Shown in pieces: positions 48,167 to 57,384 of a stretch of 57,385 bases of DNA. Position numbers and translations under genes: made by a program. Under the pieces are notes generated by a model. The model saw nothing but the letters and a program-made list of their open reading frames with translations, did not search any database and had not been told where the DNA came from. The stretch comes from Alcanivorax nanhaiticus. Lineage in GTDB: Bacteria > Pseudomonadota > Gammaproteobacteria > Pseudomonadales > Alcanivoracaceae. Each line of letters begins with the position of its first letter. The stretch's first letter is position 1. The stretch spans positions 1 through 57,385 of the forward strand of contig NZ_ARXV01000021.1 of NCBI RefSeq assembly GCF_000756665.1, in the 5' to 3' direction.

Positions 48167-50934
48167 TGCAGTGGCGGGGATGGCTTTTCGGTGTGTTGTT
48201 GCTGAGCGGTTATGGACATGCTCAGCCACCGGAACCTTATGTCGAAGCGTACTACAACGACAGCTATCAGGTGTTTGTCGGGGCCGGCAATCTGGTGCGT
48301 GCTCGCCAGGTCATTGAAAACGCTTTGTACTGGCGTCCTGATGATGTGCGCTGGTGGGAGCGTCTGGCTCAGATCGCGCGCTGGCAGGGGGACCCGCAAA
48401 CCTCTCTGGAGGCCTGGCGTAAAGTCGCAGAGTTATCTGATTCCCAGCAGGCCTGGGATGAAGTCATGCAGCTGGCACCGGCGATTTATCACGATGAGCT
48501 GGTGCTCAAGGCGCACCAGAAATCCTTGCGAGCGACTCCTCGGGATGCGGATCTGATTGAAAAAATTGCTCGCCAGTACGAGCTGGCTGGTAAGCCTGCT
48601 GATGGCGTGGCGTTTTTCAGGGACTGGAATCGCCGGTACCCAAGCCGCCCGGCCTTGCGGCAAATGATGTTGCTGTCCCTGAATCAGGGTGCGGATCGGC
48701 AAGCAGCCGGTTATGCGCGCGACTATATGGACCGATATGGCCCTCAGCATGACATGGCACTGCATGCTTCCCGCATTCAATGGGTTCAAGGGGAGCGGGA
48801 CAAGGCACTGGATAATTTGATCCGCGATGCTCGGGGCCTGGATTACTCCCCGCTGATTACCCGTCAGCTGGCGGTTATGGCGGCGGAGCAGGGGCGCTGG
48901 GACGTCGCTCGCGAAAATTATGAACAGCTGATTGCCCATGACGATGACACGATCCCTGACCTGTATACCTATATCAATCTGATCCGTTACCAGGATCGGG
49001 AAGAGATGGTTGCGCTGATGTCGCGGGCCTGGGACAAGCTGGAAGATCCAGCGCTGGCGGTGGGCGTGCTTTATGCCCTGCAGGAGCGCGGCGACAACAC
49101 TGGCGTGGAGGTTTTTCTTTCCCAACTTAGCCCCGAGCGACGAAAAAAGCTGGAGCAGTATCCGCCCTTCATGCAGTTTCAGGCGGCGTATCAGGCGCGT
49201 AATCAGCGACACGCGGAAGCGCGGCGGTCTCTGGAACGGGCACTCTATCTCGCCCCTGACGATCGCGAGTCCCGTATTAGCTGGCTGTGGCTGCATGTGG
49301 CTGTTGGCAATAAAGATATCCTGCGTCGAAGCTTGCAAGCCTGGGAAGCGGAAGGGCGGCGTAACAGTAGCTACTGGGAAGCTTTTGCTGCGGCCTGGCT
49401 GGTGTTGGGTGATACCGACGCTGCCTTGCGTTACCAGGCTGCATTGCTGAAGAGATCCCCGAATGATTGGTCGCGCCAGTGGCAATATGCCCAGACGCTG
49501 ATGGCGGCAGGTCGTAGCGATGAGGCCTGGCCGGTACTGCGTCACCTGTGGGCTAATCTGCCGGCACAGGTGGATAGCGAACAGCGGGGCGAATATCACT
49601 ACATGATGCAGGCGCTTGGCCAGTATTTCGAAAATGGTGATGCGTCGCTGAATCGCGCTAATGCGCTGGCTGACTCCCGGGATCAAATGGACGAGGGAGA
49701 CAAGGCAGAGTGGTTGGCGCAATGGTCGCTGTTGCAGACCAGTCAGGAGTTGGCGCTGGGCTGGTACCTGCGCAAGCTTCAGGCCGAGGGTGAACTGCGG
49801 GCCGGCACTGCACTGGCTTATGCCTCCCTGCAGAGCGATGTGGACGGGATAGCGCGTGTCCGTGAGCAGTATGGACGTCGCCTTTCCATCCAGGAAAACC
49901 TGGACGTACAGCTTCAGCTTGAAGAGCCTGCGCTGGCGGCGGCGACTTTCATGGATCTGCAGCGCGGTGCTCCTCAGCTGGCGGGCGCTCATCCCATGCA
50001 GGAAGATCTGTTGCTGCCGTTTGCACGCTCCTCTCAACTGGATGCGGGTCTGCAGCGGATTGGGGCACTCGATATTGAAGAGTGGGCGTTTACCCAGTAC
50101 CAGCCAGTAGGCCGTTTCAGTCAATGGGCGCTGGAACTGGATCAGAGAGCGTTCAGCAGTAACGACGATACCTTGTTGGTGGTTGATGAGGATGAACGTC
50201 GCGTTGGGGCGATTTGGCAATATCGTCGCTCCCGATACCAGCATGATTTGTATGTGGGGCAGCGGACCCTGCTGGAAAATCAGGAAACCATGGCGGCACT
50301 GGATCTTGGCGCGCGGCTTTCTCGTGAGTGGTCGCTGGGCCTGGAATACCAATGGCACATGCCGGCGGATGAATCCTCATTGTTGATTCTGGGCGGCTCC
50401 CGAACCGGCAGCCTGCTGGCGTTGAACTGGAACCCGTCTTCCAGCTGGCAGAATCGCATTGATATCGCAGATTACGAATACCGTGATTTGAATGATCAGG
50501 TGCTTGGCGAGGGCCGCATCCTGAATATTGGTTCCACCTGGCGTCCCTGGATGTCCCGTTTCTCTCCCGGCTTGAGGGTGATCCACACCCGTACCGACTT
50601 TACCGAGACACGCCAAAGCATGGCGGAAGTGCGCCAGTTTATTCCACCGGGGCAATCGACCTCTGCAATCCCGCAAGACTATTACCAGACAGAAGCCGTG
50701 CTGTTGCTGGGTAGCACCGATATACACATTCGACCGCATCGACTGCAAGCCTGGGCGGAAGTGGGATACAGCGAAAACAGTCTGTTTAAAGATGGGGTCA
50801 ATGGTCGGATCGGTATTGAAGGGCCGTTGATTGGGCGTGATGCCTGGAAATTGTTGCTTGAGCGGCAACTCAATACTGGCGGTAGCGATGAAGACAGCTA
50901 CCGGATGGCACTGGAATACAGAATTTACTATTAG
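48166..50934 (+). CDS. pelB: PelB C-terminal part: periplasmic TPR scaffold and outer-membrane beta-barrel
   Basis: 922 residues with its own signal peptide (MQWRGWLFGVLLLSGYGHAQ). About 600 residues of TPR helices are followed by a barrel of about 300 residues with alternating strands and a terminal aromatic residue (EYRIYY), the mark of outer-membrane insertion. PelB forms the pore through which Pel leaves the cell, with TPRs binding PelA. The separate signal peptide shows that this half is exported as an independent protein, so the split is not a sequencing frameshift. Sum of both parts (about 1210) equals one normal PelB. Confidence 0.9.
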   Translation: MQWRGWLFGVLLLSGYGHAQPPEPYVEAYYNDSYQVFVGAGNLVRARQVIENALYWRPDDVRWWERLAQIARWQGDPQTSLEAWRKVAELSDSQQAWDEVMQLAPAIYHDELVLKAHQKSLRATPRDADLIEKIARQYELAGKPADGVAFFRDWNRRYPSRPALRQMMLLSLNQGADRQAAGYARDYMDRYGPQHDMALHASRIQWVQGERDKALDNLIRDARGLDYSPLITRQLAVMAAEQGRWDVARENYEQLIAHDDDTIPDLYTYINLIRYQDREEMVALMSRAWDKLEDPALAVGVLYALQERGDNTGVEVFLSQLSPERRKKLEQYPPFMQFQAAYQARNQRHAEARRSLERALYLAPDDRESRISWLWLHVAVGNKDILRRSLQAWEAEGRRNSSYWEAFAAAWLVLGDTDAALRYQAALLKRSPNDWSRQWQYAQTLMAAGRSDEAWPVLRHLWANLPAQVDSEQRGEYHYMMQALGQYFENGDASLNRANALADSRDQMDEGDKAEWLAQWSLLQTSQELALGWYLRKLQAEGELRAGTALAYASLQSDVDGIARVREQYGRRLSIQENLDVQLQLEEPALAAATFMDLQRGAPQLAGAHPMQEDLLLPFARSSQLDAGLQRIGALDIEEWAFTQYQPVGRFSQWALELDQRAFSSNDDTLLVVDEDERRVGAIWQYRRSRYQHDLYVGQRTLLENQETMAALDLGARLSREWSLGLEYQWHMPADESSLLILGGSRTGSLLALNWNPSSSWQNRIDIADYEYRDLNDQVLGEGRILNIGSTWRPWMSRFSPGLRVIHTRTDFTETRQSMAEVRQFIPPGQSTSAIPQDYYQTEAVLLLGSTDIHIRPHRLQAWAEVGYSENSLFKDGVNGRIGIEGPLIGRDAWKLLLERQLNTGGSDEDSYRMALEYRIYY

Positions 50935-50945
50935 GGAGCAATGTC

Positions 50946-51458
50946 ATGAGAGTTCTCATCGCAGTCATGCTGATGATCGCGGTTGCCGGGTGCACCCACG
51001 TTCGTAGCAGCAAGGGGGTCAACCTGTCGGCGGAGGGTACCTGGCTGGTACTGCCGCTGGTGAATCGCACAGCCACCCCGCAGGCCGGGCTCAGGGGATC
51101 AGCCATCGTGGAGGCGGTTCTCTATCGTCATGGCGTTGAGCGCGTTGAAGTGTATCCGGAAACGGATAACGAAGGCGTATTGTTTGAGGCTTCTTCCAGC
51201 GCCAGCCGAAACAAAATGGCGCAATGGGTGAGTGCCCAGAACGCCAATTATGTGGTCAGTGGAGTGGTGCATGAATGGCGCTACAAAACCGGTGTCGACG
51301 GCGAGCCCGCGGTAGGCGTGATGCTGGAAATTCGTGAGCTGCCCTCCAACAAGATCGTTTACAGCGGTACGGCTTCCCGTGCGGGTTGGGCGCGTGATTC
51401 GCTGAGTGAAACCGGCCAGAAAGTTATCGACAAACTGCTCAAATCGGTAGTGGACTAA
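50946..51458 (+). CDS. pelC: Pel outer-membrane lipoprotein
   Basis: 170 residues (172 in P. aeruginosa). Lipobox VAGC with Cys16. The rest is a small alpha/beta fold (WLVLPLVNRTATPQAGLRGSAIVEAVL). In P. aeruginosa twelve PelC subunits form a ring on the periplasmic side of the outer membrane with a charged face that guides the polymer to PelB. GGGAG precedes the ATG; the stop overlaps the pelD start by one base. Confidence 0.9.
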   Translation: MRVLIAVMLMIAVAGCTHVRSSKGVNLSAEGTWLVLPLVNRTATPQAGLRGSAIVEAVLYRHGVERVEVYPETDNEGVLFEASSSASRNKMAQWVSAQNANYVVSGVVHEWRYKTGVDGEPAVGVMLEIRELPSNKIVYSGTASRAGWARDSLSETGQKVIDKLLKSVVD

Positions 51459-52789
51459 TGCTGGAGCGGATCGCCAACGGCAAATTGACACAGTGGCTTG
51501 CCCCTTCCATGCGGGTAGGGTGGTCCATGTTCGAAACCCTGCTGCTGACGGCAGTGGCGGTGGGCATTGGCCTGTGGCTGCGTCCGGCTGATCCCATGGC
51601 TCTGGGGGCGGAGTTCCACTGGATTCTGCTTGTGCCGGTAGTGGTGGCCTTGCGCTACGGCGGCCTGGTGGGCGTGTGGGCCATGCTGTGTCTGATTGGC
51701 TGCTGGTTTGCGCTCCAGACGTATGGTGTTTATTCGCAGCAGGCCTTCCCGGAAGGTGCCATGTTGGGTGGTTTGGTATTGACCCTAGTCGCGGGCGAAT
51801 TTTCTGACCTGTGGCGCACTCGCTTGATGCGTGCGGATAGCTCGGCGAGCTATTCCCTGGAGCGATTGAAAAACCTCACCCAGCGGTTTGTCCTGCTCCG
51901 CCTTTCCCATGACCGGCTTGAAGAAAATCTGTTGACCAAGCCCTACACCGTGCGTGATGCCCTGCTTCGCTTGCGTAGTCTGACACTGGAAGAAAGCCGC
52001 GAAATCAGCTTGCCGGCGGGGGATGATCTGCTGGGCATTCTGGCGGATTACTGCCAGCTGCAGCGGGCGGCGCTTTATGCCTGTTGGGATGGTGTGATTG
52101 ATGAAACGCCCGCTGCACTGCTGGGTGAGAACAAGCCTCTGGAAAAGGATAATGCGCTGCTGGCTCATGCCATGGAAAACCGGTTGCTGGCCCATGTTCA
52201 GCATGAGCGTGAGGAGCACTATCACGGTGCCTATCTGGTGAGTGCTCCAGTGAGTAACAGTGCCGGTGACATCATTGGTGTTCTGGTGGTCGAGCGGATG
52301 CCATTCCTGTCGGTTAATCACGAGAACTTGCAGTTGCTCTCTGTGCTACTCAACTTCTATGCGGATGTGGTGTATGCAGGGAAGGAGGCACAATCCCTGC
52401 TGCAGCAATGGCCGGAGCTGCCTTTCCAGATGGCGCGCGAAATGGTGGCGCTCAGTCGGCTGCGCGAGGAGGGCAAGGTGGAAACCTCCCTGACCCTGTT
52501 CGTGGCGGATGACAGTGAACAGGCCGGGTTGATCCTGGATGCCCTGGGACGAGGCCTGCGTAGCCTCGATCTTGCTTGGTGGGTGTCAGACCGCACGCTG
52601 CTGATCATGATGCCGATGACGGGCGTCTCAGGTCTGGAAGGATTTGTGTTGCGAACGGAGCAATGGCTACAGGAAGAGTTTGCTTTCATGAGTCTGCGCC
52701 AGGCTGGGGTACGCTTCTTCTATCGGCACATGGATACCCGTGCTCCCGAAGTGCAGCTTGAGGAGTTGCTGGAGGCCGGGCGTGTCTGA
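51458..52789 (+). CDS. pelD: c-di-GMP receptor of the Pel synthase complex
   Basis: 443 residues (455 in P. aeruginosa). Four membrane segments at the start (about 20-110), a coiled-coil, a GAF domain (about 150-310) and a degenerate GGDEF domain at the end. The I-site RxxD is present as RSLD, Arg368 to Asp371, which aligns with Arg367/Asp370 of P. aeruginosa PelD. Binding c-di-GMP there switches on polymer synthesis by PelF. The GGDEF catalytic motif is absent, as expected. The start overlaps the pelC stop. Confidence 0.92.
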   Translation: MLERIANGKLTQWLAPSMRVGWSMFETLLLTAVAVGIGLWLRPADPMALGAEFHWILLVPVVVALRYGGLVGVWAMLCLIGCWFALQTYGVYSQQAFPEGAMLGGLVLTLVAGEFSDLWRTRLMRADSSASYSLERLKNLTQRFVLLRLSHDRLEENLLTKPYTVRDALLRLRSLTLEESREISLPAGDDLLGILADYCQLQRAALYACWDGVIDETPAALLGENKPLEKDNALLAHAMENRLLAHVQHEREEHYHGAYLVSAPVSNSAGDIIGVLVVERMPFLSVNHENLQLLSVLLNFYADVVYAGKEAQSLLQQWPELPFQMAREMVALSRLREEGKVETSLTLFVADDSEQAGLILDALGRGLRSLDLAWWVSDRTLLIMMPMTGVSGLEGFVLRTEQWLQEEFAFMSLRQAGVRFFYRHMDTRAPEVQLEELLEAGRV

Positions 52790-53789
52790 GCTGAAGCTGG
52801 TGGTGCTGGCGGTCAGTGCGGAAGCCGCATCGTTATTGTTGCTGCTGAGCGATGACACATCGCTGACGCACTTCCTGCTCTATCTGATGGCCCATGGAGT
52901 GGCCGCAGCGCTGATGGCGCTGGTGGCCTGGCGGTTACTGCCTCTGCGGTTTCGCACTCCGACGGTGGTGTCATGGTTGCTGATTTTTGCGTTCGCGTTT
53001 TTTATCCCGGCTATTGGGCTCTTTACCTTGCTGGGCGGCATCGTTGTTGGTATCTGGTTACCGGTCATCTTTCGTGAAAGCCCCTTCTCACTGGTTGCAG
53101 ATCCTTATTACACGCCGGTGCAGGCCGCTTCCGGCAGTACATTCCGGCAGATCGATATCCAGAGTCTGCTTTCCAATCCGGATTCGCCGGATTCGCTGCG
53201 TCTGCAGGGGATGCTGGTACTCAAGGACATGCCAGCTCGGGTGACAGGCAAGGTGCTCCGCGAATCGCTGGGCGACAATTTCGAAGATATCCGGTTGCTC
53301 TCCTACGGCATCCTCGATCAGAAAGAAAAGACCATCACGCGTGATATTGATCGCCTTTTGCAATTGCTGGAACGGGCGAAGGAATCACGCCGTTACATGC
53401 TGACGAGGCGTCTGTCAGAACTGTACTGGGAGCTCAATTACCAGGACCTGGTTCGAGGCGATATCCGTAAATTGACGCTGGAGAAGGCCGCGCTTTACGC
53501 CGACATGGCCCTCATGGAGGCACCCCAGGATGCTGGCATCTGGGTGTTGCGGGGCAGGATACAACTAGCCCAGGGTGATACCTCCGGGGCCCAGCAATCC
53601 CTGGTCTTTGCCCGCCGTTTGGGGCTTTCTGCAAGCCAGGTGAATCCATGGTTGGCGGAAATTGCCATGGAGCGTCGTCAGTTTCCGCTGGTGCGCCGCC
53701 TCATGGGTGAAATTTCCGATAACAGTCAGTTCACCTTTCTGAATAAATCCGTTGAATACTGGAGAAGTCATGGGCTTTCCCACCGCTGA
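52782..53789 (+). CDS. pelE: Inner-membrane Pel scaffold with TPRs
   Basis: 335 residues from a GTG at 52782 with TGGAGG upstream, overlapping pelD by eight bases; this is near the 329 residues of P. aeruginosa PelE. Two or three N-terminal membrane segments precede a cytoplasmic TPR-like helical region (ARVTGKVLRESLGDNFEDIRLLSYGILDQKEK, AALYADMALMEAPQDAGIW). PelE joins PelD and PelG in the inner-membrane synthase complex. The earlier ATG at 52740 would extend into pelD without a ribosome site. Confidence 0.88.
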   Translation: MSELKLVVLAVSAEAASLLLLLSDDTSLTHFLLYLMAHGVAAALMALVAWRLLPLRFRTPTVVSWLLIFAFAFFIPAIGLFTLLGGIVVGIWLPVIFRESPFSLVADPYYTPVQAASGSTFRQIDIQSLLSNPDSPDSLRLQGMLVLKDMPARVTGKVLRESLGDNFEDIRLLSYGILDQKEKTITRDIDRLLQLLERAKESRRYMLTRRLSELYWELNYQDLVRGDIRKLTLEKAALYADMALMEAPQDAGIWVLRGRIQLAQGDTSGAQQSLVFARRLGLSASQVNPWLAEIAMERRQFPLVRRLMGEISDNSQFTFLNKSVEYWRSHGLSHR

Positions 53790-55329
53790 CAAGGCCGATA
53801 TCTGTCTGCTGCTTGAAGGGACTTTCCCCTTTGTCAGCGGCGGTGTCTCCAGCTGGGTCAATCAAATGATCCGGGGCTTTCCTCAGTATTCCTTTGCCTG
53901 TTGTTTCATCGGCAGCCGTCCTGAGGATTACGGTTCCATGAAATATCAGCTGCCCGATAATGTGGTGCACTTGGAGACCCATTATCTGCATGACTTTCAG
54001 CGCGGAGCCCAGAAGCGAGCGATGAAAGGGGATGCGGCGGCCTATGAACAAGTTGGCAAGTTTCATGACTTGATCAAAAGCGGCAAGCAAACCGAGCAAA
54101 AAGAGGCCATGTTTGAGCACATAGTGAGCCAGCTCGGAGATGGCAAGGCGCTCTCGGAAGACTCCTTCCTGCGTAGCCGGGCCAGTTGGGAATACATTGC
54201 CAAATGCTACCGGGAACAAAGTCGTGATCCATCATTCGTGGATTACTTCTGGACTGTCAGGATCATGCATTCGCCAATCTGGGCGCTGAACGAGATTGCC
54301 GACAACCTGATCCCGGCCAGGATGTATCACACCATCTCCACCGGCTACGCCGGTTTCCTGGGGGCTTTGCTCAAGCGTCGTACCGGCAAGCCATTACTGC
54401 TTTCTGAGCATGGTATCTATACCAAGGAAAGAAAAATCGACCTGTTTCAGAGTGAGTGGATCACGGACAACCGTGGCCTGGTCGAGAAAAATAATGCGGA
54501 AATGGCCTACTTTCGTGAGAAGTGGGTGAATTTTTTCACTGAGCTGGGCAAACAGTGTTATCTGGCAGCGGATGACATTGTGGCGTTGTATGAACGTAAT
54601 CGTGAGCGACAGGTCGCCGATGGTGCTCCTGCTGAACGCACCCGCTGTATTCCCAATGGTATCGATCTGCCGCGTTTTGAGAATGTGCGTGAGACGCGCA
54701 CAGGAGAGTTGCCCAAGGTTGCCTGCCTGGTTGGTCGTGTAGTCCCGATCAAGGATGTGAAAACGTTTTTGCGCGCCATGAGAACGGTGGTCAACGAAGT
54801 GCCTGATGCACAGGGCTGGATTGCCGGTCCCGAGGAAGAAGACCCGGAATACGCCAAGGAATGCCGGGGGTTGGTAGCTAGCCTCGGGCTACAGAAAAAC
54901 GTGCAGTTCCTGGGTTTCCAGAAAGTGGATGAATTGCTGCCGAAGGTGGGGGTGTTGGTGCTGAGTTCCATCAGTGAAGCCTTGCCTCTGGTGATTCTGG
55001 AAGGCATGGCTGCCGGGGTGCCAAGCGTCTCCACCGATGTGGGTTCCTGCCGGCAATTGATCGAGGGACTGGGTCCTGAAGATGAAGCCTTTGGCAAAGC
55101 CGGCGAAGTGGTGGGTATTGCCGATCCTGAGGCGCTGGGCCAGGCGATCAACCGGTTGCTGACCAATGAACAGGCCTGGAATGCTGCACAACAGGCAGGT
55201 ATTCAGAGAGTAGAGACCTTCTACACCCAGGAATTAATGTTCAAGGCCTATGGTTCCCTCTACCACGATTTGATGCAGGCCGGTGACGGCGCGACAGCGG
55301 CTCAGGCTCAGCAAGAGGGGCATCGCTGA
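53770..55329 (+). CDS. pelF: Pel glycosyltransferase (GT4)
   Basis: 519 residues (507 in P. aeruginosa). Opening ICLLLEGTFPFVSGGVSSWVNQMI is typical; LLSEHGIYTKERKIDL is the acceptor-site segment, and the EX7E motif of GT4 enzymes is SEALPLVILEGMAAG. It is the cytosolic polymerase that adds sugars from UDP-activated N-acetylgalactosamine or similar. The ATG at 53770 has GGAG right upstream and overlaps pelE by 20 bases. Earlier ATG at 53752 is less likely. Confidence 0.93.
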   Translation: MGFPTADKADICLLLEGTFPFVSGGVSSWVNQMIRGFPQYSFACCFIGSRPEDYGSMKYQLPDNVVHLETHYLHDFQRGAQKRAMKGDAAAYEQVGKFHDLIKSGKQTEQKEAMFEHIVSQLGDGKALSEDSFLRSRASWEYIAKCYREQSRDPSFVDYFWTVRIMHSPIWALNEIADNLIPARMYHTISTGYAGFLGALLKRRTGKPLLLSEHGIYTKERKIDLFQSEWITDNRGLVEKNNAEMAYFREKWVNFFTELGKQCYLAADDIVALYERNRERQVADGAPAERTRCIPNGIDLPRFENVRETRTGELPKVACLVGRVVPIKDVKTFLRAMRTVVNEVPDAQGWIAGPEEEDPEYAKECRGLVASLGLQKNVQFLGFQKVDELLPKVGVLVLSSISEALPLVILEGMAAGVPSVSTDVGSCRQLIEGLGPEDEAFGKAGEVVGIADPEALGQAINRLLTNEQAWNAAQQAGIQRVETFYTQELMFKAYGSLYHDLMQAGDGATAAQAQQEGHR

Positions 55330-56699
55330 TGGCCGGTATCGGGTTTGAGTTACGCAAACTGCTCCGCAAGGACACACTGCTGGGATTGATCCGGGCCTAT
55401 GCCTATGCGGGCGTGATCAGTTCCGGTCCCTGGGTCTTGTCGATTATCGGCATTCTGATCATCGGTATCTTCAGCCTCGGCACGGTGATCCCGGATGTGG
55501 CGGTCGCGCACTTTCAGGTGACCGTCACCTATATGATTGCCCTCAGTCTGATACTGACAGGCTTTCTGCAACTCGCCTTTACCCGTTTCTGTGCCGACAG
55601 GGTTTTTGAGAATCGGGAAGAGCTGATTCTGCCGAACTTTGGTGGGGTTACGCTGCTGGTGACGGCCATTGCTGGTGTGGTTGGCTTGCTGACGGTGTTA
55701 TTCCTGTTTCCCGGTGAGAGCATTCTTTACCGGGCACTGGTTGTGGCCAGTTTCGTGGTGTTATGCAATATCTGGATCGCCACGGTATTCCTGTCCGGCA
55801 TGAAGCAGTACAAGGCGATCTTGTGGCTATATGCTCTGGGTTATTCGATTACCGTACTGGGTGCCTACTGGCTGCGCGTTTTCAACCTTGAAGGATTGCT
55901 GCTGGGTTTCTTGTTCGGTCAGGTGACATTGTTGGGTGGCATGCTGGTGCTGATTGTTCGTGGTTATCCCGCCACTCGCATCGTGTCTTTCGAATTTTTC
56001 AGCAGCAAGTATCTGTTCCCCTCGCTGATGTTTGTCGGGCTGTTCTATAACGCCGGGGTCTGGGCCGACAAGATCATGTTCTGGTATTTCCCCGGTACGG
56101 GCGGCCAGGTCATTGGGCCCATGCACGCTTCACTGATTTACGATATCCCGGTCTTTCTTTCCTATCTTTCCCTGATTCCAGGCATGGCAGTATTTCTCGT
56201 GCGCATGGAGACGGATTTTGTGGAGTACTACAACAACTTCTATACCGCAGTACGAGAAGGAGGGTCGCTGAGCTATATCGAGGATATGCGTAACCAGATG
56301 GTCTTTGTCATCCGCCAGGGCATTTTCCAGATTCTCAAGATCCAGGCGATTGCGGCGCTGGTGATTATGGCCACCGGCGCGCAGATCTTTGCTGCTCTGG
56401 GGATTTCCGAACTGTATTTGCCTCTGCTCAAGGTTCAGCTGGTTGCAGCCGCCCTACAGGTGGTTTTCCTCGCGATTATCAACGTCTTCTGTTACCTGGA
56501 TCAGCGTCGCATGCTGGTTTTGCTGACCAGCCTGTTTCTGGTGCTCAATATCATCTTTACTGCCATTAGCCTGTCGCTGGGGCCGCAGTTCTTCGGTTTT
56601 GGTTACATGGCGGCACTGGGTGTTTGTGTGTTGGTGGGGCTATGGCTGGTGAACCGCAAGATGGGTGAGCTGGAATACGTCACCTTCATGCTGAACTGA
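55329..56699 (+). CDS. pelG: Wzx-like Pel membrane protein
   Basis: 456 residues with about twelve membrane helices and the family start MAGIGFELRKLLRKDTLLGL. It belongs to the polysaccharide transporter superfamily related to flippases and, with PelD and PelE, would move the chain across the inner membrane. The ATG overlaps the pelF stop by one base (TGATG). Last gene of the operon; a weak hairpin, AGGGCTGC...GCAGCCCT at 56721-56749, follows it. Confidence 0.92.
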   Translation: MAGIGFELRKLLRKDTLLGLIRAYAYAGVISSGPWVLSIIGILIIGIFSLGTVIPDVAVAHFQVTVTYMIALSLILTGFLQLAFTRFCADRVFENREELILPNFGGVTLLVTAIAGVVGLLTVLFLFPGESILYRALVVASFVVLCNIWIATVFLSGMKQYKAILWLYALGYSITVLGAYWLRVFNLEGLLLGFLFGQVTLLGGMLVLIVRGYPATRIVSFEFFSSKYLFPSLMFVGLFYNAGVWADKIMFWYFPGTGGQVIGPMHASLIYDIPVFLSYLSLIPGMAVFLVRMETDFVEYYNNFYTAVREGGSLSYIEDMRNQMVFVIRQGIFQILKIQAIAALVIMATGAQIFAALGISELYLPLLKVQLVAAALQVVFLAIINVFCYLDQRRMLVLLTSLFLVLNIIFTAISLSLGPQFFGFGYMAALGVCVLVGLWLVNRKMGELEYVTFMLN

Positions 56700-56720
56700 G
56701 CTTGGCCAAACATTATCTGG

Positions 56721-56749
56721 AGGGCTGCAGTGCAGGAAGCGCAGCCCTT
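56721..56749 (+). terminator. Weak hairpin after pelG
   Basis: AGGGCTGC and GCAGCCCT form a stem 22 bases after the pelG stop, followed only by TT. Likely but weak terminator of the pel operon. Confidence 0.45.
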
Positions 56750-56924
56750 TGGGAACGAAGCTTGGCGCAGTAACATCCACAGCGCGGCCCGAAAAGTGAA
56801 CGTAGCGAATACGGACGTTCAACGAAGAACGGCATTTCTGCAGTCCCTACCGCATCCCCATCCTTTAAAATCATCGGCTCCTTTTGCACTGTCACTGCGT
56901 CGCACCAGGCGATGGCTGAACGGC

Positions 56925-56951
56925 AAAAAAAACGGCGCCCATGGGGCGCCG
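56925..56951 (-). terminator. Orphan strong intrinsic terminator
   Basis: On the minus strand CGGCGCCC-like arms around an AT centre (56933-56951) are followed by eight U residues. Nothing annotated ends here, so an unannotated minus-strand transcript probably does. Confidence 0.8.
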
Positions 56952-56973
56952 ATTAAAGTTTGGCTCGGGAGAG

Positions 56974-57075
56974 CTACACGGAGCAGAACTCCGCAGTCGA
57001 TGGATGGGACCTCATCGACGCAATCATTATGTGGACACCTGTTCGCATCTGCATTCGCTCTACAGACTTTTTCAT
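56974..57075 (-). CDS. Possible 33-residue small protein or small RNA gene
   Basis: A short frame starts MKKSVERMQMRTGVHI and ends 22 bases before the orphan terminator. An AAGAG stretch lies a few bases upstream of the ATG, and a TGCACG-AA-CGTGCA inverted repeat sits at 57096-57109 where an operator could be. The peptide has no recognised family and no membrane segment. A non-coding small RNA of 100-150 nt ending at the terminator is an equal or better reading. Confidence 0.3.
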   Translation of the reverse strand: MKKSVERMQMRTGVHIMIASMRSHPSTAEFCSV

Positions 57076-57125
57076 TGGCTCTTTAGGTCAATATTTGCAC
57101 GAACGTGCATTCAGACGGCTTCCGG

Positions 57126-57151
57126 CATCGCGACGGAACCGTCGCTCCTAC
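57126..57151. repeat. REP sequence
   Basis: ATCGCGACGGAACCGTCGCT followed by CCTAC matches the inverted REP unit at 29440. The 686-base end region 56700-57385 contains this, the two hairpins above and the end repeat, but no convincing large gene. Confidence 0.65.
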
Positions 57152-57362
57152 GGTGGGGCCCAGGGCCAGAAGAGCCAGCAGGCACCACAGTGGTCCTCCT
57201 GATTTGGCAACCCCAGCCGCTTCCTTTTTTAGGCCACTCCCCTGAGTACGATAGCGGGTATTTGTCCGTCTAAGAGAAAGAGAGCCTTGCAAGAGCCTTC
57301 GGCTTCAGAGGCTCCCGAGTCGCCTGGAATGAGAATCCGGTGGCAAGTCGATGGTTTTCGGA

Positions 57363-57384
57363 TAGGGCCTGTTCACACTACCAA
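57363..57384 (-). repeat. Right member of the terminal inverted repeat
   Basis: TAGGGCCTGTTCACACTACC and the next two bases are the exact reverse complement of bases 1-22. See the left member. Confidence 0.8.

Noticed and set aside
48160..48170. Frameshift or nonsense mutation breaking pelB
   Set aside because: The second part has its own start overlapping the stop and a complete signal peptide, so two functional genes fit better than a broken one.
48433..50358. Minus-strand frame of 641 codons
   Set aside because: Shadow of the pelB C-terminal gene; no recognisable family, and pelB is clear on the plus strand.
56713..56895. 60-codon minus-strand frame
   Set aside because: Cys/Arg-rich with no start signal; it covers the pelG hairpin and lies beyond the orphan terminator.
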